A stretch of 64,000 bases of DNA from Limnohabitans sp. 15K (GTDB lineage Bacteria > Pseudomonadota > Gammaproteobacteria > Burkholderiales > Burkholderiaceae_C): NCBI RefSeq assembly GCF_002778285.1, contig NZ_NESM01000002.1, forward strand, positions 248,001-312,000, written 5' to 3'. Below the pieces are notes generated by a model. The model was not told the DNA's origin. It saw nothing but the letters and a program-made list of their open reading frames with translations, and ran no database searches. The position numbers were made by a program, and so were the translations under genes. Positions 23,375 to 32,694 of this stretch are shown here, one piece after another (within the stretch, counting starts at the first letter, position 1; each line of letters starts with the position of its first letter).

Positions 23375-26344
23375 TCAATATCCTTGGACGTAGGCGTCCA
23401 CCGTCCCAGCGGTTGCAGCGCCACTGGCGTTGAAACACTGGATCAGGGGACCTGAAGTTGATTTATCGACCACGCGGGCCGTGGTGGCAGAGCCACCGTC
23501 AGAATGCAAAGTAAGACTCACGATCACCACGTTTCGCCAGCCGGTGCCAATCGACAAACGCGAACCGCTCGTTGCAATCTGTACATCCGGCAGGCGAATC
23601 GTTTTATCCGGCACATCGATTTGCGCAACCACCGAGCCAATGAGGCCTTGCAAATTGCTCTGATCTACATCGATGCGGAACTGGTAGGTCGTTCCTGCGT
23701 CAGCCCAAGCCCGACCCGGAAATGGCACGTAGGCCACGTCCGATGACTTCTTCCAAGTGATCTTCCAGGCATAGCCACTGACGGTGGCAGCGATGGTGAG
23801 GCTACCGCTCTCGGTAAACGTGACGCTGCCAGTCCAGAAAATGGCCTGGTACTGGGGCACCAGAAACACGGCTGTGGTGTTGGTCCACAACTGCGCCGTG
23901 TCGTTGCTCCACATGCGCGATGAATCGGGTGCCACCACCGGCGTCGTATTGAGCGTGTAGCTTGCAAATACGTTCTCCACCGGCGCATCACCTAAGTTGC
24001 AAGCAATGGCTGTGACGTTCAGGCTCTCATTGCCGGTGGTATCGACCGCTTTGATCAGGATCTGACCAGCACCATAAGGAATGGTCACCAAATCCCATGG
24101 GGAGACAGCCAGCAGGCCGGTATGCAATTCCAGCGCGTCCGACCAGGAGCGACTGCCACCCGGCTGCCAGCGCACCCGATAACCGGCAAGATCGATATCT
24201 GAGACCGGCCCCCAAGTCAGGCGCTCGCCGTCCAGGCGTAGCCATGGAACATCTGACGGTGGCGCAGTCTTGCCCACTACCTGCACGGTTCCCTGGCTCC
24301 AGGCTCCGCGCACGCCGATCGAGTTGATCGCACGAATGCGCACGTTGTAACTGGCACTGTCTTGCACGGGCGACACCCAGGCCACGCCCAACTCGGCAGC
24401 CACGATATCCACCGGTGACCATCCCAGATCGGTTGTCGCTTTGGATTGAACTTCAACCTGCCCCTTTTGGGCGTAGACCTCGGTAGGTGCCGTCCAGCCC
24501 ACGCGAATGCGGGAAATGACAGAGCCATCAGCCAGTCGCAGTAATTCAGATGTGCCAGAGGCCAGGGTGAGACCCGACACCGCAGGCACGCTGAACGGAT
24601 CTGGCAAATTGGACTGAGCGATGACGGCGGCAGGCGACAGGACCGCTTGCGTGTAAACACTGGCGCTGTATTCACGGGCAACGACATAGACCTCGTCGTT
24701 GTCCTTGATCTCGATCTGCATGATCCGGAACAACTTGGCGGACCAACCCGGCGTTGAATGCGTGATCGGCACGACATCACCGACTTCGCAGCGCAAACCT
24801 TCCTGAAAAGCGGAGAACTTCACGACCAAACCGTAGCGGCTCTGATTCAGCGTCAATTGACCGATGTTTTGCGCGCGGTAGCTATTGGCCGTGAACGGCA
24901 AATCAATCTTGGCCTCCAGAATGAGGCCGTTATCGGTAGCACGCAAAGCTGTGGACTCGACCATCGCCAGATCAGGCTGCCACTTCTTGGCTGGGTTGTA
25001 GAACCCTGCGGTGACCCGGTTGTACTTGGCGCGTTTACCGGCCTGGCTGATGACCCAGGAGCCGGTAATGTTGCTCTCGGTGAACCCAAAGCTCGAGGCT
25101 GTGGTGGCAACGTCAAGCACCAACCGGTACTTGCCGCCGCTAAACACCAGCATGCCACGGCACGCGGTAAGCAGTGCGCGCACGTTGTCATATGCAGTCT
25201 GGTTGGTGTCGATCGTGCCATCGCATGCGTAAGCCGCATAGTTCACCTGGGCGAGCGTGTGCTGGCCAGAGCCTGCTGAAGTCAGATCGATAGCGGTCCC
25301 AGCAAAGGCATTGGCCATCGTGGTGGCCAGTTGGTAGCTGGTGTCAGTGACCTTGATTGCGTAATAAGTCGTTCCCGCCACCAACGGACTGGGCACGGTG
25401 GTTGTGCTGCTCACCTTGACGCCATCCCCTGTGTCGATAGGTATCGGCTGGGCGAAAGTCAGCGCTTCGGTTGTGGTGCTGACAGTAAAGATGTCAGAGA
25501 AACTTGGAGCCGTGATCCGAATATCGCAGGCGTTCGCAGCTGCTGCAATGCTCGTGTCATCGATTGCGCTGGACGCAATACCGCGACCGTAAATGGCGTT
25601 GCTCAGGTAGTCCCGGATGACGAGTGCCGGATTGTTGGAGTACCGGGTCTGGCCGTCTCGTGGGTCGAACAAAGTCCTACCACGCACATCGGCGGTGATC
25701 GTGGGCAGGCCGGAGAATGCGTTGCGGTCGTATTTGAGCTTGACGTACAGGTAGGCGCAGTTGGAAAGTTTGCAGGCGCTGGTCCACTTGGGCACATCAG
25801 CGGTTAGTGCTGCATCGGCTGCTTCACCGGGTGTACCCAGATGCTTGGTGACAGTGAGCAGCCCCGTGAACTTGGCGTCCGTAGAAAGCACATCGTCCAG
25901 ATACACGTTGTCGATCGCTGTCACTGGCCCTTCTGAGAGAACCAGCACCAGATGCAGGTATTCGTTGCTGCTTCCGGAGACCTCAATGAACACCCGCGTG
26001 CCACCCACCCGTCGGCGACCGTAGATCACTGGGATGGGGTCGACATTGCTCTGGGAGTTGATCAGGATGCCTTGCGCCTGGGCCGAGGACAGCGCGGACT
26101 GGGCGCTTGATGGCGAGTTCGAACCGATCAGTGACTGCACCGCCAGGTTGGCAACACCCCCGGCGACCAGGCCTGTAGCACCGCCGATGAAACTGGCGGT
26201 GGCAAGCGATGCGCCAAGAACGTCAGCCGCTGCAGCCGTAATGCCAGACTCAATGACCATGCCAAGTACGGCATCGGCCACCACCGCACCAACGGCCTCA
26301 GACACCACCGATCCAACGATGGCTCCAATGACGATGCCTGCCAT
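23375..26344 (-). CDS. Tail tip / host specificity protein (lambda gpJ-like)
   Basis: The product has 989 residues. A glycine/alanine-rich hydrophobic N terminus (about 1-75) resembles a membrane-active or packing segment. It is followed by IPVIYGRRRVGGTRVF and NEYLHLVLVLSEGPV, a signature of gpJ-like tail-tip hubs. A small inserted beta domain at about 300-370 (DGVKVSSTTTVPSPLVAGTTYYAI) resembles FCCH-type insertions. Fibronectin III-like domains occupy about 590-800, and the C terminus is beta-rich. It forms the central tail tip that contacts the host receptor and anchors fibres. Confidence 0.88.
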   Translation of the reverse strand: MAGIVIGAIVGSVVSEAVGAVVADAVLGMVIESGITAAAADVLGASLATASFIGGATGLVAGGVANLAVQSLIGSNSPSSAQSALSSAQAQGILINSQSNVDPIPVIYGRRRVGGTRVFIEVSGSSNEYLHLVLVLSEGPVTAIDNVYLDDVLSTDAKFTGLLTVTKHLGTPGEAADAALTADVPKWTSACKLSNCAYLYVKLKYDRNAFSGLPTITADVRGRTLFDPRDGQTRYSNNPALVIRDYLSNAIYGRGIASSAIDDTSIAAAANACDIRITAPSFSDIFTVSTTTEALTFAQPIPIDTGDGVKVSSTTTVPSPLVAGTTYYAIKVTDTSYQLATTMANAFAGTAIDLTSAGSGQHTLAQVNYAAYACDGTIDTNQTAYDNVRALLTACRGMLVFSGGKYRLVLDVATTASSFGFTESNITGSWVISQAGKRAKYNRVTAGFYNPAKKWQPDLAMVESTALRATDNGLILEAKIDLPFTANSYRAQNIGQLTLNQSRYGLVVKFSAFQEGLRCEVGDVVPITHSTPGWSAKLFRIMQIEIKDNDEVYVVAREYSASVYTQAVLSPAAVIAQSNLPDPFSVPAVSGLTLASGTSELLRLADGSVISRIRVGWTAPTEVYAQKGQVEVQSKATTDLGWSPVDIVAAELGVAWVSPVQDSASYNVRIRAINSIGVRGAWSQGTVQVVGKTAPPSDVPWLRLDGERLTWGPVSDIDLAGYRVRWQPGGSRSWSDALELHTGLLAVSPWDLVTIPYGAGQILIKAVDTTGNESLNVTAIACNLGDAPVENVFASYTLNTTPVVAPDSSRMWSNDTAQLWTNTTAVFLVPQYQAIFWTGSVTFTESGSLTIAATVSGYAWKITWKKSSDVAYVPFPGRAWADAGTTYQFRIDVDQSNLQGLIGSVVAQIDVPDKTIRLPDVQIATSGSRLSIGTGWRNVVIVSLTLHSDGGSATTARVVDKSTSGPLIQCFNASGAATAGTVDAYVQGY

Positions 26345-26823
26345 TACGCGACTTCCCTGCGGCGAACTACCTTGGCGTACATGCGTTCAACGTCCTGGTA
26401 GCCCAGGTGTTCGAGCAGGCGACCGAAGTCTTTGGTCTGTTTGACGTGGTAATAAATCTTTTGCACGCCCTGGGCTTTGAGGCCCATCTCGGCAAAGCGC
26501 AGCAGCTTCAGAACGACACGCCCGGCCCGTACCTCGGGCACGGCATACACGGCGCTGTTGGCGGCGACCAGTGCGTCCTGGTAATGGATGTGGGTCTGCA
26601 CGATGAATGCGGCGTAGCCCACAATCACACCATTGCGTTTGGCGATGAAGGTGGCAAGTTTCCCGGCTGCATCGAGTTCGCCGTAGCGAGCCCAGTCGAC
26701 GTTCAGACGATCGAGATCCTTCTGGCCGACTTCCTCGTACTCGCGTTCGGCCAATGTTTGAAGTTCTCTCGTAGCCATGCCGATGGGGATGCGCGCATAC
26801 GTGTAGCTCAAAGAGACCCCCAC
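26344..26823 (-). CDS. GNAT-like acetyltransferase in the tail module
   Basis: The product has up to 159 residues. GNAT features include AAGKLATFIAKRNGVIVGYAAF (strands beta2-beta4 region), VLKLLRFAEMGLKAQGVQKIYYHV and a LLEHLGYQDVERMYAKVV C terminus. Similar GNAT proteins occur between tail-assembly genes in other siphoviruses, so this is probably a conserved phage gene, not a passenger. The start is uncertain: the long form begins with GTG at 26823, and an ATG at 26778 would still keep most of the domain. The acetyl-acceptor is unknown. The canonical Q/RxxGxG/A loop is weak (VRAGRVVL), so activity may be reduced. Confidence 0.72.
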   Translation of the reverse strand: MGVSLSYTYARIPIGMATRELQTLAEREYEEVGQKDLDRLNVDWARYGELDAAGKLATFIAKRNGVIVGYAAFIVQTHIHYQDALVAANSAVYAVPEVRAGRVVLKLLRFAEMGLKAQGVQKIYYHVKQTKDFGRLLEHLGYQDVERMYAKVVRRREVA

Positions 26824-27371
26824 TTGATTTCACGGTTGATATTGGTCACGAACTGAAATCCCCGGTCGCCCGGAAACCAGATCTGTTCTTCCGGGTCGTT
26901 GGTGTGTCTGCCCGGCGTGCGTTGGAAATCCACCCATTGCGAGCTGGCAGTCACGGCGATCGTGCAGGTGCCGTTGTTCGGGTCGTCGGAAATTTCCATG
27001 CTGTCAATCCGACCATCGAACACCAGCAAGGGGTTGCTGATGATGGCCAGGCGGTAATCCAGAAAACCCTTGTAGATGGCGATGCGCCGGTCGATATAAG
27101 GCTTGGACAGTGCAATCGAAATCCAGGTCTGGTCCACTGCCGAGACTTGCACCGTGACATTGGGGATGCTCATGTCACTGGTCTCTGACAGACCGGAGAA
27201 CCCGAGAAAGTGACCGTTGGCCGTATAGGTATTGGTGCTCCACAGCACGTTGATCCAGGCGTCCGTCATACGGATGGTGCCGTCGTCAAACCAGGCCTCA
27301 ACCAAATAGACAGGCTGGTTGCTTGACTTGAGGATCTCGGCGATGAATTCTGAACTTGCGCCGCGATCCAT
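26808..27371 (-). CDS. Tail assembly / baseplate hub-like protein
   Basis: The product has 187 residues and is beta-rich, with motifs YLVEAWFDDGTIRMTDA and LGFSGLSETSDMSIPN and a C-terminal RTPGRHTNDPEEQIWFPGDRGF. It resembles DUF2163-like tail proteins that link the tape measure end to the tail tip. The start overlaps the stop of the preceding gene by one base. It has no transmembrane segment. The family assignment is from pattern and position. Confidence 0.72.
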   Translation of the reverse strand: MDRGASSEFIAEILKSSNQPVYLVEAWFDDGTIRMTDAWINVLWSTNTYTANGHFLGFSGLSETSDMSIPNVTVQVSAVDQTWISIALSKPYIDRRIAIYKGFLDYRLAIISNPLLVFDGRIDSMEISDDPNNGTCTIAVTASSQWVDFQRTPGRHTNDPEEQIWFPGDRGFQFVTNINREIKWGSL

Positions 27372-27970
27372 TAAAAGGCCTCCACCAACTGCAAGCTGAA
27401 GTTGTAAATCGACCCAGGAGCCACTGCAGACTCCATGGTGTCTGCGCCCAAAGCCAGCGTGAACGGCACGTTGCGCACGGTAATCACTGCGCCGTCGGCA
27501 GGCACCGCCAGCAAGGCTGGCTCAATCGCAACGGTAGCCAGGCCAAAGGCATCGGCATTCACATCAGCGGTGACCATATAGACCTTGGTCTGGCCTGTGA
27601 TGCCAAGGAAGTCACCCGCTTTAAGGGCACCAGTAAGTCCTGCCGTCCAGCCACGCGTCGACAGACTTCTGCCTTGTTGGTTAGCACCGTTGATCTGCGG
27701 CGTGCCAGTGGCCACGCCTTGAGGCAGTTTGTGCGCAGGCAGCACAGCGGTGAAGCTGTCCCACTGGCCGCGTTGGGCGACAACAAAGGCCTGAATCGGT
27801 GCGAATTGCGCACGGGTCAAACCCACCCAGTCGGCAGTGATCACCCAACGCTGAGCGCCGTTGGTACGAACACTGCGGCGCAGGTTGTGCGAGATCGACA
27901 CGCGTGTGGGCTGATAAGACTGAATCTTGATGGCGCTGGGCGCTGGGGTCAGGGGAAAGGTGCCGCTCAT
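27371..27970 (-). CDS. Minor (distal) tail protein
   Basis: The product has 199 residues. Its N-terminal half contains SHNLRRSVRTNGAQRW and VGLTRAQFAPIQAFVVAQRG, a pattern seen in distal-tail-like proteins of siphoviruses that contact the last tail-tube ring. The remainder is beta-rich. It sits between the tape measure and the hub gene, the standard location of a distal tail protein. The gene ends exactly where the next begins. Confidence 0.72.
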   Translation of the reverse strand: MSGTFPLTPAPSAIKIQSYQPTRVSISHNLRRSVRTNGAQRWVITADWVGLTRAQFAPIQAFVVAQRGQWDSFTAVLPAHKLPQGVATGTPQINGANQQGRSLSTRGWTAGLTGALKAGDFLGITGQTKVYMVTADVNADAFGLATVAIEPALLAVPADGAVITVRNVPFTLALGADTMESAVAPGSIYNFSLQLVEAF

Positions 27971-27973
27971 GAC

Positions 27974-30469
27974 TTATCCCGTGATCCCATAGCGTCCGCG
28001 CATGTTGAGCGCCTGGTTCACGATGCCCACCACCACGGCCTTGTTTTGCACCATCGCAGACTGGAAACTTCGTGCATCCATGGCTCGAACCGAGAAATTG
28101 ATGTTGATTGGCGCTTGGGCTGTGGCCGTGCTGCTGTCACTGCCGACTGGGGTGCTGGGTGACTTCCCGTTGGGAACGATTGTTCCTGCGCCATTGGGCA
28201 CAAACCACTCCGGGCCTTGCTCGCCCACGATGTAGGGCTGACCACCTGCGACCGGGCCGCCATCAGCCTTGAACAGGCCCGACAGAAAGTTCCCGGCACT
28301 GCTGAACATTCCTGAGAGCGACATGCCGCTGGTCGCTTGCGCCAGTGGTTTCATGATGCTGTTTTGAATCTGGATGCGAATCAGGTCCGCGATGATGGAG
28401 TTGGCCAGGCTCTTGAAGTCGAGCTTGCCGGTCTGCACAAAGCTCACCAGCGCGTCTTCCATGCCCTTAAACGCATTCGTAAAAAGGCGCTCGGACTGAG
28501 CAGCCGCGTTGGTGACGGTGTCGATGTAGTTGTTGAGTGCCTTGGTAACGCCCATCTCCCACGAGCGCTCAGCATCCCATCGGGCTTCAATCGCTTTGAC
28601 CATGACTGCCGTGGATTTGACGGCCTCATAGCGCAGGCGCTGCTGGGTGTCTGCTGTTAATTTAGTGCCGCTTTGCTCGGCATCCCAGATTTGCTGCTCG
28701 ACCGCGAGAAAGTTCTTGCGCTTGACGTTGGCAATTTCCTGCGCTTGGGCGTTCATTCCAATCAGATCGGTCTGAAAGATGTACTGCTCGTTGGCTTGCT
28801 CCAGGCTGTGCGTAAAGGCATTGATGCGCTTGGTCTCATCGAACTTTTGTTGGGCATCGAAACGCTCATTAACGGCCTGCACCAGGGCGGCTGTTGACTT
28901 GGTAGCCTCAGCGCGCAATCTCTGCTGGGCCTCTGAAGACAGCTTGGAGCCGTTCTTTTCTGCATCCCAGATTTGCTGTTCAACAGCCAGAAAGTTCTTG
29001 CGGCCCTCAGTAGCAAGCGCTTGGTCGCGGGCGTTCAGTCCAATCAGGGTGTTTTGAAACTCATACTGCTGGTTGGCAACATCCAGGCTGTGGGCGAAAG
29101 CATCAATACGTTTGCCCTCATCAATCGACTGGATGCTCGACACCGTGGCCGTCACCTTGGCCATGTCACCCAGACGGCCTTCCTTGACCGCCAGCAGGCG
29201 GCCTTTTTCGATCATCGCCTCGTACTTGCCCAGTTTGTCTTTGATGGCTTCGACATTGAGCGAGTCCAGATACGAATCAAACGGGCTGGTTTTGTCAGGC
29301 CGCTGGTCTGGAATGGCAAACGAGCGCTTGGCTGACTCGACGGGCTTTTTCAGCCCCGCATCACGCTGGGCAAACTGCTCGTCGAGTTTGGTGAGAAACA
29401 GCGGCGCGGTCCAAATCTTGACCATGTCCTCATTGAAGGACTCGGCGTGGCTCTTGAGGTCTGAGGTCAGCGTTTCAAAACGGCGCTTGACCGGATCGAG
29501 TGACTTCTCACTGATCATTTCTGCGCCAATGCCGTCCATGAAAGCCAGGACCGAAACGATGTCCGCCCCGGTGGCTGCAATTGCGTTACCGGCAATGCGA
29601 ACAATCCGAACGCAAGCGTCGAAGATGTCGATGAAGGCAGCCACTGCGCGCAAGCCTTCACGCGCCCAGGTCTCAATCACGTTGTCCTGCTTGAGTTGCT
29701 TGGCGGTGTCGTTAAGGCGCTCGGTCATGCTGCCTGAAGCCAACAAGGCATCGGTGAAGTCACGCATCACCGGAAGCAAGGCCGAGGCAATGGTGTTGTA
29801 GAGCGACTTCTTTCTGCCCTCCAGGCGCACGAGGTTCTTCTCGTACATGTCTGCTTCGGCTGCCATCTCGGACGTGACCTTGGCGTTGAGTTCGCCGATC
29901 TCAGCCAAGTCTTGCATGAACGGAAGCAGTTCTGCGCCGCGTTTGCCCAGCAGCATCTGGGCTGTGGCCACCGCCTGGGTGCTGCTGTCCATGGAGTCGA
30001 GCTTTTTGGCCAGATCCAGCATGACTTCACCCGAGTCGCGCAACTTGCCAGAAGAATCGGTGACCTCAACGCCAAGCGATTTGAATAAGTCGGACTGCTT
30101 TTGACTGCCGCCTGCTGCCTCGAACATGGCTTTGGAGAGCTTTTGCAGCCCGCCACCAACCTCTTCCAAGCTGGTTCCCGAGAGTTTGGCTGCCGACTTC
30201 AAGCCTGAGAGGGCTTCAACCGTCGCGCCGGTCTTCTTAGCCATCTGGTCGAGTTCACCCGCCGACGCAATCGCCCCCTTGATGCCGTCGGCAAAGGCAT
30301 CAAAGGTGTATGCCGCCGCCATGGCCATCACTGCGCCCTTGACCGCCTTCATGGCGGTTTCCGACACATTGCCGATGGTGTCCATGGCTTTTTTGGCCAT
30401 GAACTCGGCCTTATTCAGGTCGGATTCAAAGCGAGCGACATTGACCACGAGACTGGCGAGGGTTGCCAT
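27974..30469 (-). CDS. Tail tape measure protein
   Basis: The product has 831 residues, consistent with a tail of roughly 120 nm if 1.5 Angstrom per residue applies. The N-terminal half contains hydrophobic and coiled segments typical of tape measures (VKGAVMAMAAAYTFDAFADG). A ~72-residue section is duplicated in tandem around 420-570 (NFLAVEQQIWDAE...RLR.EA.KSTA.(L/M)V.A(V/I)). The C terminus has the lambda-type motif SFVQTGKLDFKSLANSIIADL. It sets tail length and is ejected during infection. Confidence 0.9.
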   Translation of the reverse strand: MATLASLVVNVARFESDLNKAEFMAKKAMDTIGNVSETAMKAVKGAVMAMAAAYTFDAFADGIKGAIASAGELDQMAKKTGATVEALSGLKSAAKLSGTSLEEVGGGLQKLSKAMFEAAGGSQKQSDLFKSLGVEVTDSSGKLRDSGEVMLDLAKKLDSMDSSTQAVATAQMLLGKRGAELLPFMQDLAEIGELNAKVTSEMAAEADMYEKNLVRLEGRKKSLYNTIASALLPVMRDFTDALLASGSMTERLNDTAKQLKQDNVIETWAREGLRAVAAFIDIFDACVRIVRIAGNAIAATGADIVSVLAFMDGIGAEMISEKSLDPVKRRFETLTSDLKSHAESFNEDMVKIWTAPLFLTKLDEQFAQRDAGLKKPVESAKRSFAIPDQRPDKTSPFDSYLDSLNVEAIKDKLGKYEAMIEKGRLLAVKEGRLGDMAKVTATVSSIQSIDEGKRIDAFAHSLDVANQQYEFQNTLIGLNARDQALATEGRKNFLAVEQQIWDAEKNGSKLSSEAQQRLRAEATKSTAALVQAVNERFDAQQKFDETKRINAFTHSLEQANEQYIFQTDLIGMNAQAQEIANVKRKNFLAVEQQIWDAEQSGTKLTADTQQRLRYEAVKSTAVMVKAIEARWDAERSWEMGVTKALNNYIDTVTNAAAQSERLFTNAFKGMEDALVSFVQTGKLDFKSLANSIIADLIRIQIQNSIMKPLAQATSGMSLSGMFSSAGNFLSGLFKADGGPVAGGQPYIVGEQGPEWFVPNGAGTIVPNGKSPSTPVGSDSSTATAQAPININFSVRAMDARSFQSAMVQNKAVVVGIVNQALNMRGRYGITG

Positions 30470-30476
30470 GGGAGAT

Positions 30477-30713
30477 TTATTCCTTTTTGCCCAAGAGGGC
30501 TGAGATCAAACGGCTGTGCGCCTCCGCATCGGGCGGGGCATCGGCATCCTTGGTGGTGGCAGGCTCTGCAGTTCGCAGTCCCGGCATAAAGTCATCGGCC
30601 TGATACGCGTCCTGACCTTCTCGGCGGTGGACGTTGGCCAGCGTGGCGCAGACCTGACCGAAGCCAAAGTCGGCCCGCATGTCCGGCAAGCCTTCCAGAG
30701 AGGCAAACGCCAT
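30477..30713 (-). CDS. Tail assembly protein T-like, probably translated by frameshift from the gene upstream
   Basis: The ATG-initiated part has 78 residues. The reading frame is open well upstream of it and encodes LLASLSSQQVAEWMAFASLEG, which matches the start of gpT/DUF4035-type tail assembly proteins, so the true product begins before 30713. That upstream part overlaps the 3' end of the chaperone gene (stop at 30737) in the -1 frame. This reproduces the lambda G/GT layout. No canonical slippery heptamer was found. The product would be a tail assembly chaperone that contacts the tape measure. Confidence 0.68.
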   Translation of the reverse strand: MAFASLEGLPDMRADFGFGQVCATLANVHRREGQDAYQADDFMPGLRTAEPATTKDADAPPDAEAHSRLISALLGKKE

Positions 30714-30736
30714 CCACTCCGCAACCTGCTGTGAAC

Positions 30737-31180
30737 TCAGGCTTGCGAGGAGATGGTCAGGGTGTTGGAATCCAAGGGCAAGGCAGAGTCGGAAGTAGAA
30801 ACGGCGCTCGGGACGCCGCTGGAGTTTTTTGTGAGTTCCTCCACATCTGCGCCGGACAAGCCATTGAGCTTTTGCGCAATGGCAAAGACCCGGTCCAGTG
30901 CCGCGCCAGATTTGGCACCGAGCAGATCAACTTCATCGTCGGTGAACAGACGCTGGCCACCTTCATCAATCACAGTCAGCCCAACCAGACGCGCACGCAT
31001 ATTGGTGAGATCAACCTTACGGTCCTTGCCCTCGCCACGGACCATGCTGGCCTCAAAGGCATCACGCTCGCGACCGGTGAAGCTGCGAACACGCACGGAA
31101 CCACCCCATTCGGGGACATCGACGTCCTCTGTTTGAAGGTCGTTGGCGCAAAGGATGGCGGTTTTGGAAAGAAGTGTCAT
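30737..31180 (-). CDS. Tail assembly chaperone (gpG-like)
   Basis: The product has 147 residues and lies between the tail tube protein and the T-like frame. Motifs PEWGGSVRVRSFTGRERDAFEA and ARLVGLTVIDEGGQRLFTDDEV are typical of tail assembly chaperones of HK97-like siphoviruses. The Ser/Thr-rich C terminus overlaps the T-like frame. It should bind the tape measure during tail assembly and be absent from the mature virion. Confidence 0.82.
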   Translation of the reverse strand: MTLLSKTAILCANDLQTEDVDVPEWGGSVRVRSFTGRERDAFEASMVRGEGKDRKVDLTNMRARLVGLTVIDEGGQRLFTDDEVDLLGAKSGAALDRVFAIAQKLNGLSGADVEELTKNSSGVPSAVSTSDSALPLDSNTLTISSQA

Positions 31181-31197
31181 AGGAGTCCTTGGAAAAA

Positions 31198-31845
31198 TTA
31201 AGCCCAGGTGATCGAGCCGGAAATGCGCAGTTCAGCTGAGCGCCGGATCGCCTGATCCACCGCGCCTTGGCTGTTGAATTTCTTCACGTAGGCGGTGAAG
31301 GTTGCGGTGTTGCCGTTGGGCAGAAGTAACTTGAAGCTCTTGGCCACGCCGGTCACCAGGGCAGTCATCAGGGCCAGTTGGCCTGCATCGCTGTTGTCCT
31401 GATCGACCTCGATGGCAAAGGCACCCGGATCAAAGAGACCAAGAATGAATTCCTTTGCCGTCGAGTCAAAGTTGGTTCGCTCAATCTCGGAGGCTGAGCC
31501 GTCAAAGCCGCTGTAGCTCTTGACGTTGGAAATCTTGGTCCACTGCACAGGGGTTGCAGTGCCGCCGCTGGTGTAGGTCGTATAACCAGTCGCGTCCAGT
31601 CCAGCGAGGGTGACGATCTTGGTCGTAGGTTCGATGTACTGAACAACGAAGCTGTTGCCGTTAAGCTGCGTGGTGCCAACTACGCCAGCGATAGTGATCA
31701 CATCGCCCTTGTTCAATGCGGTGACTGCTGAGAGCGTGACCCGGCAAGGGTTGGTGAGCGAGACGGCAGTGATGGTGAGCGCCGACCCGGTGGTTGTGCC
31801 GATACTGACGGTGGAGCCTTGGGCTGAGATGGCGGTGCTTGGCAT
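31198..31845 (-). CDS. Major tail tube protein
   Basis: The product has 215 residues, located between DUF3168 and the tail chaperone as expected. A beta-rich N-terminal insertion (about 15-100, LNKGDVITIAGVVGTTQLNGNSF) resembles an FCCH/Ig-like add-on domain. The conserved tube core follows (ISNVKSYSGFDGSASEIERTNFDSTAKEFILG) with the end AIRRSAELRISGSITWA. Hexamers stack to form the tail tube. Confidence 0.87.
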   Translation of the reverse strand: MPSTAISAQGSTVSIGTTTGSALTITAVSLTNPCRVTLSAVTALNKGDVITIAGVVGTTQLNGNSFVVQYIEPTTKIVTLAGLDATGYTTYTSGGTATPVQWTKISNVKSYSGFDGSASEIERTNFDSTAKEFILGLFDPGAFAIEVDQDNSDAGQLALMTALVTGVAKSFKLLLPNGNTATFTAYVKKFNSQGAVDQAIRRSAELRISGSITWA

Positions 31846-31861
31846 AGAGTTCTCCTAAAAG

Positions 31862-32200
31862 TTAGTGCCAGATCGAAAAATCCAAAATCACCCGGTGCAG
31901 GAATGCCTCGGGCTCGAATTGGTCTTGCTCAAGAAGCAAGACGTGGGTGATGGCGCTGCTTTTCATGGCGGCCTTGACCGTCTCGGCTAAAACAACGGCA
32001 GCGGCGTAGGTGGTGTCAAAGCAGTCCACCTGCAGGCGGGTGTTTTCAACGGGTGCGCCGTCGGCCAGGGTGTTTTCTGGTGCGCTGGATACGCGGGCAT
32101 AGACCACGTAGGGCTTTGACACGTTGTTGGGTGCAACGTTCGGAAACACCCTTCCCCCGGCCACACCTGCGAGGGCCGCGAAAAGGTCTTGTTGAATCAT
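31862..32200 (-). CDS. Tail completion protein, DUF3168 family
   Basis: The product has 112 residues. The sequence GGRVFPNVAPNNVSKPYVVY followed by TRLQVDCFDTTYAAAVVLAETV is characteristic of DUF3168 proteins (HK97 gp10/SPP1 gp17-like tail terminators). Such proteins cap the tail tube at the head end. It directly precedes the tail tube gene. Confidence 0.85.
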   Translation of the reverse strand: MIQQDLFAALAGVAGGRVFPNVAPNNVSKPYVVYARVSSAPENTLADGAPVENTRLQVDCFDTTYAAAVVLAETVKAAMKSSAITHVLLLEQDQFEPEAFLHRVILDFSIWH

Positions 32201-32208
32201 TTTTTGAT

Positions 32209-32694
32209 CTACTTTTTCAATTCGCGTGCGGCTTGCTCTATGCGTTCAGCCAGCCGTGTCTTGATGGCTGTTAGCGCATCGTTTTTCTTCATGTCAAAAG
32301 CAGGCCGCAAAAAGGGGCGCGCGGACATCTTTACGGTCCCGAACTCCACAAAGCGCCAGTACCAGGCGTCCTGGGACAAGTTGCCCTTCTTGCCTTGCTT
32401 GCGGTACTTCTTGCCATGCCGAACCGTGACAAAGAAGGTCTGCTTGTTCTTGTTCGACAACTCTGGGATTTGTTTCAAAATCACCGAGCGCTTCAAAGTG
32501 CCGGGTGGTGGCTGGTCAGGCCCCAGATCGCCCGTGGCAACAGGAGCTTGCAACTTGGCTTCATCCCGGATCAGCTTGGCTCCGGCATAGACCGCTGCTC
32601 GCAAGCCGTTCTTGGCCACGCGGTCAGGCAACTCTTTCAAAGCCTTGGCCAAAGCATCAAAGCCCTCAATCTGAACGCTCTCGTACTTAGCCAT
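32209..32694 (-). CDS. HK97 gp10-like tail component
   Basis: The product has 161 residues. FDALAKALKELPDRVAKNGLR, AGAKLIRDEAKLQAPVATG and the late WYWRFVEFGTVKMSARPFLRPAF segment are diagnostic of the HK97 gp10 family. It acts at the head-tail interface or in tail completion. It is one base from the head-closure gene, within the packed connector cluster. Confidence 0.87.
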   Translation of the reverse strand: MAKYESVQIEGFDALAKALKELPDRVAKNGLRAAVYAGAKLIRDEAKLQAPVATGDLGPDQPPPGTLKRSVILKQIPELSNKNKQTFFVTVRHGKKYRKQGKKGNLSQDAWYWRFVEFGTVKMSARPFLRPAFDMKKNDALTAIKTRLAERIEQAARELKK

